Numbered from the stretch's first letter, positions 1 through 8,542 are shown. The stretch is 64,000 bases of DNA from Lentilactobacillus laojiaonis (GCF_020616595.1 NZ_CP085278.1:434001-498000), one strand, 5' to 3'. Notes: a model not told the origin generated them from the letters alone. Program-made: numbers and translations.

Positions 1-276
1 AACTTCCAATAACGTTTTAACATATGACATTCTCGATAGAAAGGCTTGAATTTTTTCATGGTCCGGGCTCTAATTTGGTTAAAATCGCGGTTTAGTGAGT
101 TGATGATATTAAAGTAGCAAATCAAGTGATGAATTTTTGAGAAGATGAAAGATTGATTAATTCATGGGTTTTACTGTCCATAAATTCAAAGCTCATCGTA
201 TCGTTCTTCGTACGCTTGTGTTGATCATAATATTTGAATCTTCAATTCCGAGCAATAATTTGGTGGTATTATTCAT
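1..276 (-). pseudogene. ISL3-family transposase remnant (runs off the left edge)
   Basis: Translated on the minus strand, three separate reading-frame pieces resemble consecutive parts of ISL3 transposases. The first is an N-terminal piece (MNNTTKLLLGIEDSNI) from the ATG at 276, with AAGG about 10 bases upstream. The second is a middle piece containing FEFMDSKTHELIN at about 186-150. The third, in another frame, contains SLNRDFNQIRA and FYRECHMLKRYWK and reaches base 1. Stops and frame shifts separate the pieces and the spacing is far too short, so the gene has suffered internal deletions and cannot make a working transposase. No terminal inverted repeat was identified. The family assignment rests on remembered ISL3 motifs; the decay is read directly. 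Confidence 0.7.
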
Positions 277-371
277 AAGGACATTTCCTTATTTCCTAAA
301 AATCATCGTCGTTGTTGGTTTTGTAAATGAACTGAAATGTCTGTTTTTTTGTATCCATGTTTATAATAGAA

Positions 372-400
372 AAACCCGTTAGCATTCAGCTAACGGGTTT
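372..400 (-). terminator. Rho-independent terminator of the lipoprotein gene
   Basis: A perfect 12-bp stem (372-383 with 389-400) closes a 5-base loop. T-rich sequence follows on both sides, so it can act in both directions. It lies just after the stop of the minus-strand lipoprotein gene. Confidence 0.85.
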
Positions 401-410
401 TTTATTATCT

Positions 411-1043
411 TTATCCTAAGGTGGCTTCAGATTTTGAAATTAATTTATCGTTTATAAATACTAGACTAACAGAGTCATTCTTTTTATTAACAACATAGGT
501 TAAATTTTTACCTGATTCTTTACCAACGCCACTAATAGATTCAGCATTTGGCTTACCTAGATCCTTTAGGATGGTATAGTAACTAGCACCTTTTTTATAT
601 TTATTAATTTTTTTAATAGGGGTAACTTTATTATCTTTTCCAAAATCAGAAAGATAAGCTTTTCCGACTGCTTTATTGTTAATAAAAGTTACGGCTACCG
701 CACGAACTTTGAATGATTTAGAAATATTTTTCCAACTGTATTGAGGGGCTTTAGCTGAAGTTCCTGGAAGATTAGTCTTATTTTCTGTTTGTGGATTACC
801 AAATTGCTTAATAACTTCAGATTTACCGGTTCCGCCTTTACCATCTCTAACGGAGCCGATTTGAATTAAATTATAGTCATGATTAGTGATTTGTTTGGAA
901 TTTTTTACTTTTTCAGTTTTTGGTTCACTAGATTCACTATTATTGGATGATTTATGATCATTGTTCGACACTTTGGTAGTTCCACAAGCCACTAAAATTA
1001 TAAGCAACGATAGAGTCATTATTAGGGAAGCTATTTTTTTCAT
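411..1043 (-). CDS. Lipoprotein with duplicated SmpA/OmlA-like (DUF3862-type) domain
   Basis: This 210-residue protein has a lipoprotein signal: MKKIASLIMT, a hydrophobic core and a lipobox ending ILVAC, with Cys20 as the likely lipidated residue. A Ser/Asn/Lys-rich linker follows, typical of a surface-tethered protein. Two similar modules come next, one with GTGKSEVIKQFGNPQT and one with SYYTILKDLGKPNAES. This layout fits DUF3862 proteins of lactobacilli, which resemble BamE/SmpA and beta-lactamase inhibitor folds. AAGGAG lies upstream of the ATG. The gene stands alone with its own terminator. The biological role is unknown; attachment to the outer face of the membrane is inferred from the signal. 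Confidence 0.75.
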   Translation of the reverse strand: MKKIASLIMTLSLLIILVACGTTKVSNNDHKSSNNSESSEPKTEKVKNSKQITNHDYNLIQIGSVRDGKGGTGKSEVIKQFGNPQTENKTNLPGTSAKAPQYSWKNISKSFKVRAVAVTFINNKAVGKAYLSDFGKDNKVTPIKKINKYKKGASYYTILKDLGKPNAESISGVGKESGKNLTYVVNKKNDSVSLVFINDKLISKSEATLG

Positions 1044-1140
1044 TATCGATAATCTCCTTAATTATTCGCATAATTATTATGGAATGATTTTATTATATAA
1101 TTTTACAACTTAGTAAAAAATATTAGTCAAAATTTGTTCA

Positions 1141-1176
1141 AAAAAGGACATAAGCATTTGCTTATGTCCTTTTTTA
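1141..1176 (-). terminator. Terminator of the TMEM175-like channel gene
   Basis: A 16-bp perfect stem (1141-1156 with 1161-1176) and a 4-base loop overlap the stop codon of the minus-strand gene that begins at 2010. A T run follows on the minus strand. Confidence 0.85.
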
Positions 1177-2010
1177 TTGATGACGATAGTTAACTCTGCG
1201 ACGCTTTTCACTATCTATCCATTGATGCAATTGTTCTTCAGAAACATTAAAGTTTTGTTTCATACTTTGAGCGAATTCATTCCAAAGACGAGTTTGTTCT
1301 TCGGGATTATTAGTTTTGCGTAGATTTCTAAAGTATTTGATTAAAATCGAACGGTATTTCATTTGATCTTCACGACTCATTTGTAAATAAAAACTTCTAC
1401 CATTTTGATTCATTTCTGAAATGTTTTGGAATTCTTCATTTTCGCCAACATGGTTAAAGAATGATTTTATTGGAATAATAAAATATAGAACTAAGGCAAT
1501 TTTAGGATAAAATATTCCCAATATAATAGCTATTAAGTAAACTAATATAATTATTCCATTGTTACGTCCATAGATATTAGTGAATATTTTTCGGACATCT
1601 TCATCGCTATTGTATTTGGTCTTAGTAAGTGTATCAACCATGTAATTAAATAACATAGTAATTACGACACTTAAGATTCCATAAATAGTTACACTGATTT
1701 TGTCAGTATCTTCAGTAATAAGTTTGGTAAAAGTGGGAATTAATGACAGAATAAATAATAGGATTAAGTCAAGAATTACAATTTTATTAGTAACGGAATC
1801 AAGGTTATTAAATAAAACTGTATGCTGATACCAGATATTGGCTACAAAGCAAAAACTGACAAAGTAAATGCCAATTGCGATTGACAACTGTAAGTAATCA
1901 ACCGTTCCGTTAATGGTTTTGATAGGTAATTCTAATACCATAATGGTTAGAATAATCGCAATGATTCCATCACTTAGAGTCGCTAACCGTTCTTTTAATT
2001 TTTCTTTCAA
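1174..2010 (-). CDS. TMEM175 (DUF1211) family potassium channel-like membrane protein
   Basis: 278 residues. The first 35 residues carry RLATLSDGIIAI followed by LTIMVLELP, matching the RxxxFSD signature of bacterial TMEM175 channels with Leu in place of Phe. About six hydrophobic segments follow to roughly residue 185, as expected for the single-repeat bacterial form that assembles as a tetramer. The last 85 or so residues are hydrophilic and rich in charged residues, probably a cytoplasmic tail. Bacterial family members conduct potassium; the activity here is inferred from homology. It stands alone between two minus-strand genes, with its own terminator. Confidence 0.75.
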   Translation of the reverse strand: MKEKLKERLATLSDGIIAIILTIMVLELPIKTINGTVDYLQLSIAIGIYFVSFCFVANIWYQHTVLFNNLDSVTNKIVILDLILLFILSLIPTFTKLITEDTDKISVTIYGILSVVITMLFNYMVDTLTKTKYNSDEDVRKIFTNIYGRNNGIIILVYLIAIILGIFYPKIALVLYFIIPIKSFFNHVGENEEFQNISEMNQNGRSFYLQMSREDQMKYRSILIKYFRNLRKTNNPEEQTRLWNEFAQSMKQNFNVSEEQLHQWIDSEKRRRVNYRHQ

Positions 2011-2056
2011 ATTATCACTCCTAATTAAAGTTAGAATTATATTTTATAACTAAAGT

Positions 2057-2087
2057 AAAAAAGAAGTTACCTTTAGCAACTTCTTTT
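2057..2087 (-). terminator. Terminator of the small orphan gene
   Basis: A 10-bp stem (2059-2068 with 2078-2087) is followed on the minus strand by a run of T. It overlaps the end of the coding region that starts at 2322. Confidence 0.75.
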
Positions 2088-2322
2088 AAAATTTATCTGA
2101 AATTATATATTCCTTTTCATTGATACTTTGTTGATTTTTTGATGGGTGAGTGATGATATCATCACCTAGAAAAATTTGATAGTCGTGATTATCATCATTA
2201 ACTACAAAAATACTTTCATCTTGATTATTTAATTTATAAATTTTTGCAGATTGTACGGCTTCGTTATGATCGTGAAAATTACCAATAGAGTTTTGGGGAT
2301 TGAAAAATACTGCTTCATCCAT
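2086..2322 (-). CDS. Small hypothetical protein
   Basis: I do not recognise this 78-residue protein. It is acidic and soluble, with no signal peptide or membrane segment; it begins MDEAVFFNPQNSI and contains SIFVVNDDNHDYQIFLGDDI. An in-frame ATG six codons earlier exists, but AAAGGA lies about 9 bases before the ATG at 2322, which favours the shorter form. A TATAAT-like element sits upstream at about 2355, and a clear terminator follows. The intact reading frame, ribosome site and terminator support a real gene. No function is proposed. Confidence 0.55.
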   Translation of the reverse strand: MDEAVFFNPQNSIGNFHDHNEAVQSAKIYKLNNQDESIFVVNDDNHDYQIFLGDDIITHPSKNQQSINEKEYIISDKF

Positions 2323-2553
2323 AAAAACCATTCCTTTCACTTATTAATAATTAAATTATAACTTACATTTACTTATTTTTAAAATTTAAGCCTTAAATAA
2401 AACGTAATTATTAAAATAAGGTTTAGGTTGGACATTAAATACCCTATATACTGGTACATGCACGATTTATCTGATAAACTTATGTAAGTTATGATTTATT
2501 AACATTAAATAAAAAACAATAAAATTATTAATAATAAAAAGGGAGTACTTAAT

Positions 2554-4434
2554 ATGTGTGGATTTGTTGGCTATGTTAATCAAAAAGATGTTCCAGCTGG
2601 AACTATTAACGATATGGCAGACCGTATCAAACACCGTGGTCCAGATGACCAAGCTTATTTCTCAGATGATAATGTTTCAATGGGATTTAGAAGATTATCT
2701 ATCATTGATTTAGCACATGGTAGACAACCAATGTATAACGAAGACGAAACCAAAGTACTTACTTTTAACGGTGAAATCTATAATTATCAAGAAATTAGAA
2801 GCGAACTTATTGATTTAGGTTACAACTTTAAAACTAACGTTGATTCAGAAGTCCTAATTTATGGTTATGAACAATGGGGAGCTGACTTACTACAAAAACT
2901 TCGTGGAATGTATGCTTTTGTTATCTATGACAGCAAGAAAAACGAAGTATTTGGGGCCCGTGATCATTTCGGAATTAAGCCATTATATTATTATGATGAT
3001 GGAGATACATTCTTATGGGCTTCAGAAATTAAAGCCTTTTTGGAACACCCTAACTTTAATAAACGAGTTAATTTAGACTTACTACCAATTCACTTAAGTT
3101 TTGAATTTATTCCATCTAAAGAAACTATGTTCAAAGATGTTTATAAATTACTTCCAGGACAATACTTTATTCATAAAGATGGTAAGACTGAAACTCACCA
3201 TTACTTTAAGTTTAATTATGATCATATTGATGAAAATCAAACTATTGAAGAAGATGCTGATAAGATTGAAAAATTAGTTGATGATTCAGTAGATGCTCAC
3301 ATGATTGCTGACGTGGAAGTTGGTAGTTTCTTATCAAGTGGGATTGACTCAAGTTATGTATTGAATGAAGCATCTAAATTAAAACCAATTCAATCATTCT
3401 CATTAGGATTTAAAAATTCTAAATATAGTGAATTAAGTTGGTCAACTGAATTTGCTGAAGAAATTGGTCAAAAGAATACACAAATTTATATGAATGGTGA
3501 CGATTATTTCGACATCTTACCAACTATGATGTATTACATGGATGAACCACTTTCAAATCCATCTGCGGTTCAACTTTACTATTTAACTAAGACCACTGCT
3601 GAAAATGTTAAGGTTGCATTATCTGGTGAAGGTGCTGATGAATTCTTTGGTGGCTACAATACTTACCTAGAAGCTATTCCATTTGAAAGATATCAAAAAT
3701 TTGTTCCTAAACCAATTAGAAAAGGTTTAGCTAAAGTAGCAAGTAAAATGCCTAGATTCCATGGTCGCCGTTTCTTAGTACGTGGAGCTCAACCTCTAAG
3801 CGAACGTTATTATCGTGTTAACTATGTATTTAATTACGATGATCGTAGTCGTGTACTAAAAGATCCCAACTTAAATATGGATTCAGGTAAATATACTAAA
3901 CACATTTTTGATGAAGTTGCCGGTAAGGATGAAATGACTCAAATGCAATATTTCGATATTAACACTTGGTTACCATTTGATATCTTACACAAGGCTGATC
4001 GTATGAGTATGGCTAACTCTTTAGAAGTCCGTACTCCTTTAGTTGATAAAGAAGTTGCTGCCTTTGCTGCTACAATGCCAGTTAAGACAAGAATTACTCC
4101 AGATGAAACTAAAATTTCTCTTCGTACTGCAGCTCAACGTCAATTACCACAAAAAACAGCTTTAAAAGAAAAGATGGGATTCCCATCACCAATTGCTAGC
4201 TGGATTAATGAACCTAAATACCACGAAAGAATTGTAGAAGCTTTCCATTCGGATACTGCTGAAAAATTCTTTAACACTAAAGAATTAGACAATATTCTAG
4301 AAGAACATGCTAATGGTAAGTCAAATATGCAAAAAATCTTCACCATTTATACCTTTATTTTGTGGTATCAAGTTTATTTCCCAGAAGACACTTCTGCAAA
4401 GACTGTAGAACTTGTTAAAAGAACACAAATCTAA
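2554..4434 (+). CDS. asnH: Asparagine synthase-type glutamine amidotransferase, probable D-Asp cross-bridge amidase (AsnH)
   Basis: 626 residues. Met removal exposes Cys2 (MCGFVGYVN), the nucleophile of class II glutamine amidotransferases that release ammonia from glutamine. The synthetase domain shows LSSGIDSSYV near residue 265 (pyrophosphate loop) and LSGEGADEFFGGY near 355. By family alone it would be AsnB, making asparagine from aspartate. However, it heads an operon with murE, a D-aspartate ligase and an aspartate racemase. In L-Lys-D-Asp bacteria the AsnB paralogue AsnH amidates the D-Asp cross-bridge, so that role is favoured here as an inference. GGGAG lies 8 bases before the ATG. 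The alternative is ordinary asparagine synthesis (asnB). Confidence 0.85.
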   Translation: MCGFVGYVNQKDVPAGTINDMADRIKHRGPDDQAYFSDDNVSMGFRRLSIIDLAHGRQPMYNEDETKVLTFNGEIYNYQEIRSELIDLGYNFKTNVDSEVLIYGYEQWGADLLQKLRGMYAFVIYDSKKNEVFGARDHFGIKPLYYYDDGDTFLWASEIKAFLEHPNFNKRVNLDLLPIHLSFEFIPSKETMFKDVYKLLPGQYFIHKDGKTETHHYFKFNYDHIDENQTIEEDADKIEKLVDDSVDAHMIADVEVGSFLSSGIDSSYVLNEASKLKPIQSFSLGFKNSKYSELSWSTEFAEEIGQKNTQIYMNGDDYFDILPTMMYYMDEPLSNPSAVQLYYLTKTTAENVKVALSGEGADEFFGGYNTYLEAIPFERYQKFVPKPIRKGLAKVASKMPRFHGRRFLVRGAQPLSERYYRVNYVFNYDDRSRVLKDPNLNMDSGKYTKHIFDEVAGKDEMTQMQYFDINTWLPFDILHKADRMSMANSLEVRTPLVDKEVAAFAATMPVKTRITPDETKISLRTAAQRQLPQKTALKEKMGFPSPIASWINEPKYHERIVEAFHSDTAEKFFNTKELDNILEEHANGKSNMQKIFTIYTFILWYQVYFPEDTSAKTVELVKRTQI

Positions 4435-4471
4435 TTAACAACTAATTTTTATATGGGAAAGAGTGATTTAT

Positions 4472-6007
4472 ATGCCTCGAATCAATGTTGAATCAATTTT
4501 AGAACTGCTAAATGAACATGATTTATTAGTTGATAATGAATTTGAAAATAATTCTGACAGCTTTACCGGAATCACTTATAATTCTAAAAATGTTTCAAAA
4601 AATGACTTGTTTTTTTGTAAGGGTAATTTCAAAGAATCATATTTAATTGATGCAATTAAATTAGGTGCTTTGGGATATATATCAGAAGTTAAATATAAAA
4701 ATGCTACTATCCCGGGAATTATTGTTAAAAATGTCCAAAAAACAATGTCGCTAATTAGTGCGGCTTTTTTTGGCTTTCCGGAAAATAATTTAAAGATTAT
4801 TGCTTATACTGGGACTAAGGGAAAGACTACTTCGGCTTACTTTACCAAAAGTATTTTAGAAAATACTTCTAAAGATCATACCGCTCTATTTTCAACAATT
4901 AATACTGTAGTTGGTCCCAAACCTGAAGATGCTACAAAGTCAAGTTTGACAACTCCTGAATCTTTGGATTTATTTACTAATATGTACAAATCGGTGAATA
5001 ATAAAATGTCTAAATTAGTGATGGAAGTTTCATCGCAAGCATATAAGAAGGATCGTGTTTATAATTTAAAATATGATATTGGGGTATTTTTAAACATTTC
5101 TCCAGATCATATTGGAAAAAATGAGCATCCCACATTTGCCGATTACTTGCATTGTAAAGAACAGTTATTAGTTAATTCTAAAGTTTGTGTAATTAATGCA
5201 GAAACAGACTATTTAAAGGATGTTTATGGAGCAGCAAAAGCAACTTCTCCATTAGATGATGTTTATCTATATGCTAGAAAGGGTTATCAAAATTCCGAGG
5301 ATTTACCTGTGGATATCCAATTTGAATCATTGGTAGATAACTTAAATGAAAGTCAAATTAAAATTAGTGCAGTGACCGAAAAGGGAAAAGCACTAAATAT
5401 TGATGGAATATATGATATTAATCTTCCTGGGGATTATAATGAAAGTAATGCAGTGGCTGCTGCAATTACTTCAGCTTTATCAGGTAGTACTACTGAAGAC
5501 ATAGAAGCCGGTCTTTCATCAACAATTGTTCCTGGTAGAATGGAAAGTTATACAGTTAAAAATCATGCTAATGTTTATGTAGACTATGCCCATAACTATG
5601 CAAGTATGCACTCTCTATTAGAATATTTAAGTAATCAAACTAAACATGATGGTAAAATAATTGTAGTTACTGGAAGTGCTGGCGATAAAGGTGAGGATCG
5701 TCGTGAAGGATTAGGTAAAGCAATTAGTGAATTTGGTGATCAAGCTGTATTAACTATGGATGATCCAGCCACTGAAGATCCTAAAGATATTGCTCAACAA
5801 ATTGCTGATAATATTAGCGAAAATGTAAGGGTTTCATATATCGAAGACCGAAAGACCGCAATTATTAATACTATTAAAAATAGTAATCCCGAGGATATTG
5901 TGATTATTGCCGGTAAAGGGCATGATCCGTACCAAAAGATTAATTCGCAAGATGTACCTTATGAAAGTGACTCAGTCATTGTTCAACAGGTAGTGAAAGG
6001 ACTTTAA
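4472..6007 (+). CDS. murE: UDP-N-acetylmuramoyl-tripeptide synthetase (MurE, L-lysine type)
   Basis: This cytoplasmic Mur ligase adds the third residue of the peptidoglycan stem peptide using ATP. The ATP loop TGTKGKTTSAYF is near residue 115, GRMESYTVKN with VDYAHN near 370, and KGHDPYQKI near the end. In place of the DNPR motif that marks diaminopimelate-adding enzymes it reads MDDPATEDP, as in lysine (or ornithine) enzymes. The reading frame opens at a GTG at 4463, but GGGAAAG is 8 bases before the ATG at 4472, giving 511 residues. It lies 37 bases after asnH and 2 bases before the D-Asp ligase gene, so co-transcription is likely. The family is certain; L-Lys specificity is inferred. Confidence 0.88.
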   Translation: MPRINVESILELLNEHDLLVDNEFENNSDSFTGITYNSKNVSKNDLFFCKGNFKESYLIDAIKLGALGYISEVKYKNATIPGIIVKNVQKTMSLISAAFFGFPENNLKIIAYTGTKGKTTSAYFTKSILENTSKDHTALFSTINTVVGPKPEDATKSSLTTPESLDLFTNMYKSVNNKMSKLVMEVSSQAYKKDRVYNLKYDIGVFLNISPDHIGKNEHPTFADYLHCKEQLLVNSKVCVINAETDYLKDVYGAAKATSPLDDVYLYARKGYQNSEDLPVDIQFESLVDNLNESQIKISAVTEKGKALNIDGIYDINLPGDYNESNAVAAAITSALSGSTTEDIEAGLSSTIVPGRMESYTVKNHANVYVDYAHNYASMHSLLEYLSNQTKHDGKIIVVTGSAGDKGEDRREGLGKAISEFGDQAVLTMDDPATEDPKDIAQQIADNISENVRVSYIEDRKTAIINTIKNSNPEDIVIIAGKGHDPYQKINSQDVPYESDSVIVQQVVKGL

Positions 6008-6009
6008 TT

Positions 6010-7260
6010 ATGAATGAACAAAATGTTCAATTTACTCCAATTTTATTAGGAAGCGACTTTAATGTGTATGGAATGGCACGCTCATTATATGAAGTATATG
6101 GGAAAAAAGTAAAAGCTTTCGCTGAAATTGAACTAGCACCAACTCGATTTAGTAATATCATTGATCTAGAATTAATACCAGGATTTAGTGAAGATCCTCA
6201 ATGGATTGAGGCTATGCGTGATATTAAAAAACGTTACCAAGACCACGATGAACCAGTTGTATTAATTGGATGTGGTGATGGATATGCGGAATTAATTTCT
6301 AGACATAAAGCAGAATTAGAAGATGTTTTTATTTGTCCTTATATTGATTACGATTTAATCAAACAGCTTAATGATAAGGAAAACTTCTATAAAATCTGTG
6401 ATAAATATGGATTGCCTTATCCAAGTACTAAAATTATCACTAAAGAAATGTATGATTCTAATGATAAAATCGAGCAACCATTTGATTATCCAGTAGCATT
6501 AAAACCCGCTAATAGTGTGGAATGGCTAGATATATACTTTGAAGGTCGTAAAAAAGCCTTTACTATCCATGATGAAGCTGAATTTCAAGATATCGTAGGA
6601 AAAATTTACGATAATGGATATACTTCTGATTTGATATTACAAGATTTTATTCCTGGCGATGATAGCAACATGCGCGTCTTAAACGCTTATGTGGATAAGA
6701 ATCATAAAGTTAAAATGATGTGTTTAGGTCATCCAATTTTAGAAGATCCTGCACCATCAGCAATTGGTAACTATGTAGCAATTATGCCTGAATATAATCA
6801 AGTAATTTATGATCAAATTCAAAAATTCCTTGAGGAAATTAATTTTACGGGATATGCCAACTTTGATATGAAATATGATTATCGAGATAATAAATTTAAG
6901 TTATTTGAAATTAATTTACGCCAAGGTAGAAGTAGCTTTTTTGTTACGCTAAATGGTTATAAATTAGCTGATTGGGTTATCCAAGACTATGTTTTTGATT
7001 CTTTAAAGGACCAAGATACCGTCTATGCTAATAAAAATGAAGATGACTATTATTTATGGTTAGGGGTTACTCCTAGTGTATTTAAAAAATATGCTAAAGA
7101 TAATCCAATTAAGAAAGTTGCAAATAAATTAATTCAAAATGGCCGTTATGGTGATACTTTTAGATATTCACAAGATAAGAATATTAAAAGAACTGCTCTA
7201 TACTATTGGATGATGCATAACTATGCTAAGAATTTTAAAAAGTACTTTACAGAAAAATAA
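6010..7260 (+). CDS. ATP-grasp D-aspartate ligase (cross-bridge formation)
   Basis: 416 residues, ATP-grasp fold. The N-terminal domain reads ILLGSDFNVYGMARSL. The central ATP-grasp region includes VALKPANSVEW near residue 160, LILQDFIPGDDSNMRV near 215, and the metal-binding stretch LFEINLRQGRSS near 300. It resembles the carboxylate-amine ligases of Enterococcus faecium (Asl-fm), which couple D-aspartate through its beta-carboxylate to the epsilon-amino group of the stem lysine. The neighbouring racemase would supply D-Asp and murE the lysine precursor, which strongly supports this role. It starts 2 bases after the murE stop, so translation is probably coupled. Substrate choice is inferred from context. 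Confidence 0.8.
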   Translation: MNEQNVQFTPILLGSDFNVYGMARSLYEVYGKKVKAFAEIELAPTRFSNIIDLELIPGFSEDPQWIEAMRDIKKRYQDHDEPVVLIGCGDGYAELISRHKAELEDVFICPYIDYDLIKQLNDKENFYKICDKYGLPYPSTKIITKEMYDSNDKIEQPFDYPVALKPANSVEWLDIYFEGRKKAFTIHDEAEFQDIVGKIYDNGYTSDLILQDFIPGDDSNMRVLNAYVDKNHKVKMMCLGHPILEDPAPSAIGNYVAIMPEYNQVIYDQIQKFLEEINFTGYANFDMKYDYRDNKFKLFEINLRQGRSSFFVTLNGYKLADWVIQDYVFDSLKDQDTVYANKNEDDYYLWLGVTPSVFKKYAKDNPIKKVANKLIQNGRYGDTFRYSQDKNIKRTALYYWMMHNYAKNFKKYFTEK

Positions 7261-7271
7261 GAGATGATTTT

Positions 7272-7979
7272 ATGAATAATTTTTTTACTATTATTGGTGG
7301 AATGGGAACTGAAGCAACTGAAACTTTTATTCACATTTTAAATGCCAAGACTCCAGCTAATAAAGATCAAGACTATTTAGATTATATTTTGGTAAATCAT
7401 GCAACCATTCCAGACCGGACTAATTATATTTTAGATCATAGTCAACCCAATCCTTTTATCCCGTTAGCTGAGGATATTAAGCGACAGAGTAAATTGAATC
7501 CAGATTTTTTTGTAATTCCTTGTAATACTGCACATTATTTTTATGATGATTTACAAGCAATTACTTCGATTCCAATTTTACACATGCCAAGACTAACGGT
7601 GGAAGATATTAAAAATAAGTATCCAAATGCTAAGAAGATTGGTTTAATTGCAACTAGGGGAACTTTGCATGATAAAATTTATGATAAAGAGATATTAGCT
7701 GCTGGCTATGATTTGGTTAAACCAACTGAAAAAATTGCCGATCAAACTATGGAATTAATTTACGATAACATTAAAATGAATAACCGAGTTGACGGTAATT
7801 TATACCATGAAATCTTAAGAGCAATGACTGAAGAACTTGATGCGGATGTTGTTATTTTAGGATGTACGGAGTTATCTGTAGCTCAAGAACGAGCTGGAGA
7901 TCATGAATATAATGTTTTAGATGCTCAAACAGTTCTAGCCGAAAAAACAATTGAATTAGCAAAACAAAAAACACTCTAG
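7272..7979 (+). CDS. racD: Aspartate racemase (PLP-independent)
   Basis: 235 residues of the aspartate/glutamate racemase family. Both catalytic cysteines are present: Cys84 in VIPCNTAHYF and Cys198 in VILGCTELS. The N-terminus GGMGTEATETF is the family substrate loop. It interconverts L- and D-aspartate without a cofactor and would supply the D-aspartate used by the ligase gene 11 bases upstream. It closes the four-gene cell-wall operon, and a strong terminator follows directly. Glutamate racemase (MurI) is less likely given the neighbours and the motif pattern. Confidence 0.85.
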   Translation: MNNFFTIIGGMGTEATETFIHILNAKTPANKDQDYLDYILVNHATIPDRTNYILDHSQPNPFIPLAEDIKRQSKLNPDFFVIPCNTAHYFYDDLQAITSIPILHMPRLTVEDIKNKYPNAKKIGLIATRGTLHDKIYDKEILAAGYDLVKPTEKIADQTMELIYDNIKMNNRVDGNLYHEILRAMTEELDADVVILGCTELSVAQERAGDHEYNVLDAQTVLAEKTIELAKQKTL

Positions 7980-7998
7980 CGTGGCTAGAGTGTTTTTT
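7967..7998 (+). terminator. Terminator of the cell-wall operon
   Basis: A 10-bp stem (7971-7980 with 7984-7993), extended by A/T pairs, has a 3-base loop and a following T run. It overlaps the racD stop and the end of the convergent minus-strand gene, so it probably serves both. Confidence 0.85.
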
Positions 7999-8335
7999 AT
8001 AAATCAATTTTAGTTTGAATAATAAGATTTACAATGATTAAGATAATCGTTATAAATAACCTCCAAACGTTAAATCTAAGATATTGTCGTTTTAAGAAAG
8101 ATGATTCGATAAGGTATATTAAAATTAGTGAACAAGCCCAACCAATGATAATTGCAATTAAATGGTGATTAAAAGTTCGAAAACTAATTACAGTTTGGCT
8201 AATAATGATTAAGCCAAAAGCTAGCCGACACATAATTATGGAACGTGTTATGTATTTAGAAACTGATTGAGTAAGACTAAAAATATAGGAAATACATAGC
8301 AGAGCCCAGCTAAAATAGTTAAAAATTATCCACAT
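7997..8335 (-). CDS. Small membrane protein, possibly YisL/DUF1516-like
   Basis: 112 residues with about four hydrophobic helices and few charges, so it is an integral membrane protein. The size, four-helix layout and a central CRLAFGLIIISQ stretch recall the DUF1516/YisL family, but the similarity is weak. The ribosome site is poor (GGGTG about 8 bases before the ATG). It is convergent with racD and shares its terminator. Function unknown. Confidence 0.5.
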   Translation of the reverse strand: MWIIFNYFSWALLCISYIFSLTQSVSKYITRSIIMCRLAFGLIIISQTVISFRTFNHHLIAIIIGWACSLILIYLIESSFLKRQYLRFNVWRLFITIILIIVNLIIQTKIDL

Positions 8336-8450
8336 GCAGGTTCACCCGCTTTATTATTTTAGTTAATTATATAATAGCCACTGAATTTAATGCATAAAGG
8401 ATGATTATTTAATTAAAATATTAAAAATTATAGGCTAAATTAAAAACTCG

Positions 8451-8464
8451 TGATACAATATAAT
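8451..8464 (+). promoter_or_regulatory. Probable extended -10 promoter for tRNA-Gly and the argS leader
   Basis: TG-A-TACAAT at 8451-8459 overlaps TATAAT at 8459-8464, ending 8 bases before the tRNA. No good -35 element is visible. No other promoter of comparable quality lies between here and argS. Confidence 0.45.
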
Positions 8465-8471
8465 TTATCAA

Positions 8472-8542
8472 GCGGGTGTAGTTCAGTGGTAAAATGCAAG
8501 CTTCCCAAGCTTGGGTCGCGGGTCCGATTCCCGTCACCCGCT
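8472..8542 (+). tRNA. tRNA-Gly (anticodon CCC)
   Basis: A cloverleaf of 71 bases can be drawn. The acceptor stem GCGGGTG pairs with CACCCGC. The D loop contains GG. The anticodon stem CAAGC/GCTTG encloses TTCCCAA, giving anticodon CCC. The T stem is GCGGG/CCCGT. CCA is not encoded. The T loop reads TCCGATT, so position 55 is C rather than the near-universal T. The gene reads GGG codons. It lies 23 bases before the first stem of the argS T-box with no terminator between them. Confidence 0.92.

Noticed and set aside
164-382. Plus-strand reading frame of 72 codons at the left edge
   Set aside because: It lies opposite the ISL3 remnant, has no ribosome site and ends in the terminator stem.
2400-2553. 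Possible riboswitch or promoter before asnH
   Set aside because: TTGGAC and TATACT are only 13 bases apart, and no known leader fold or terminator could be drawn.
2467-2652. Minus-strand frame across the asnH start
   Set aside because: Hydrophobic random translation of AT-rich DNA overlapping a clear gene; no ribosome site.
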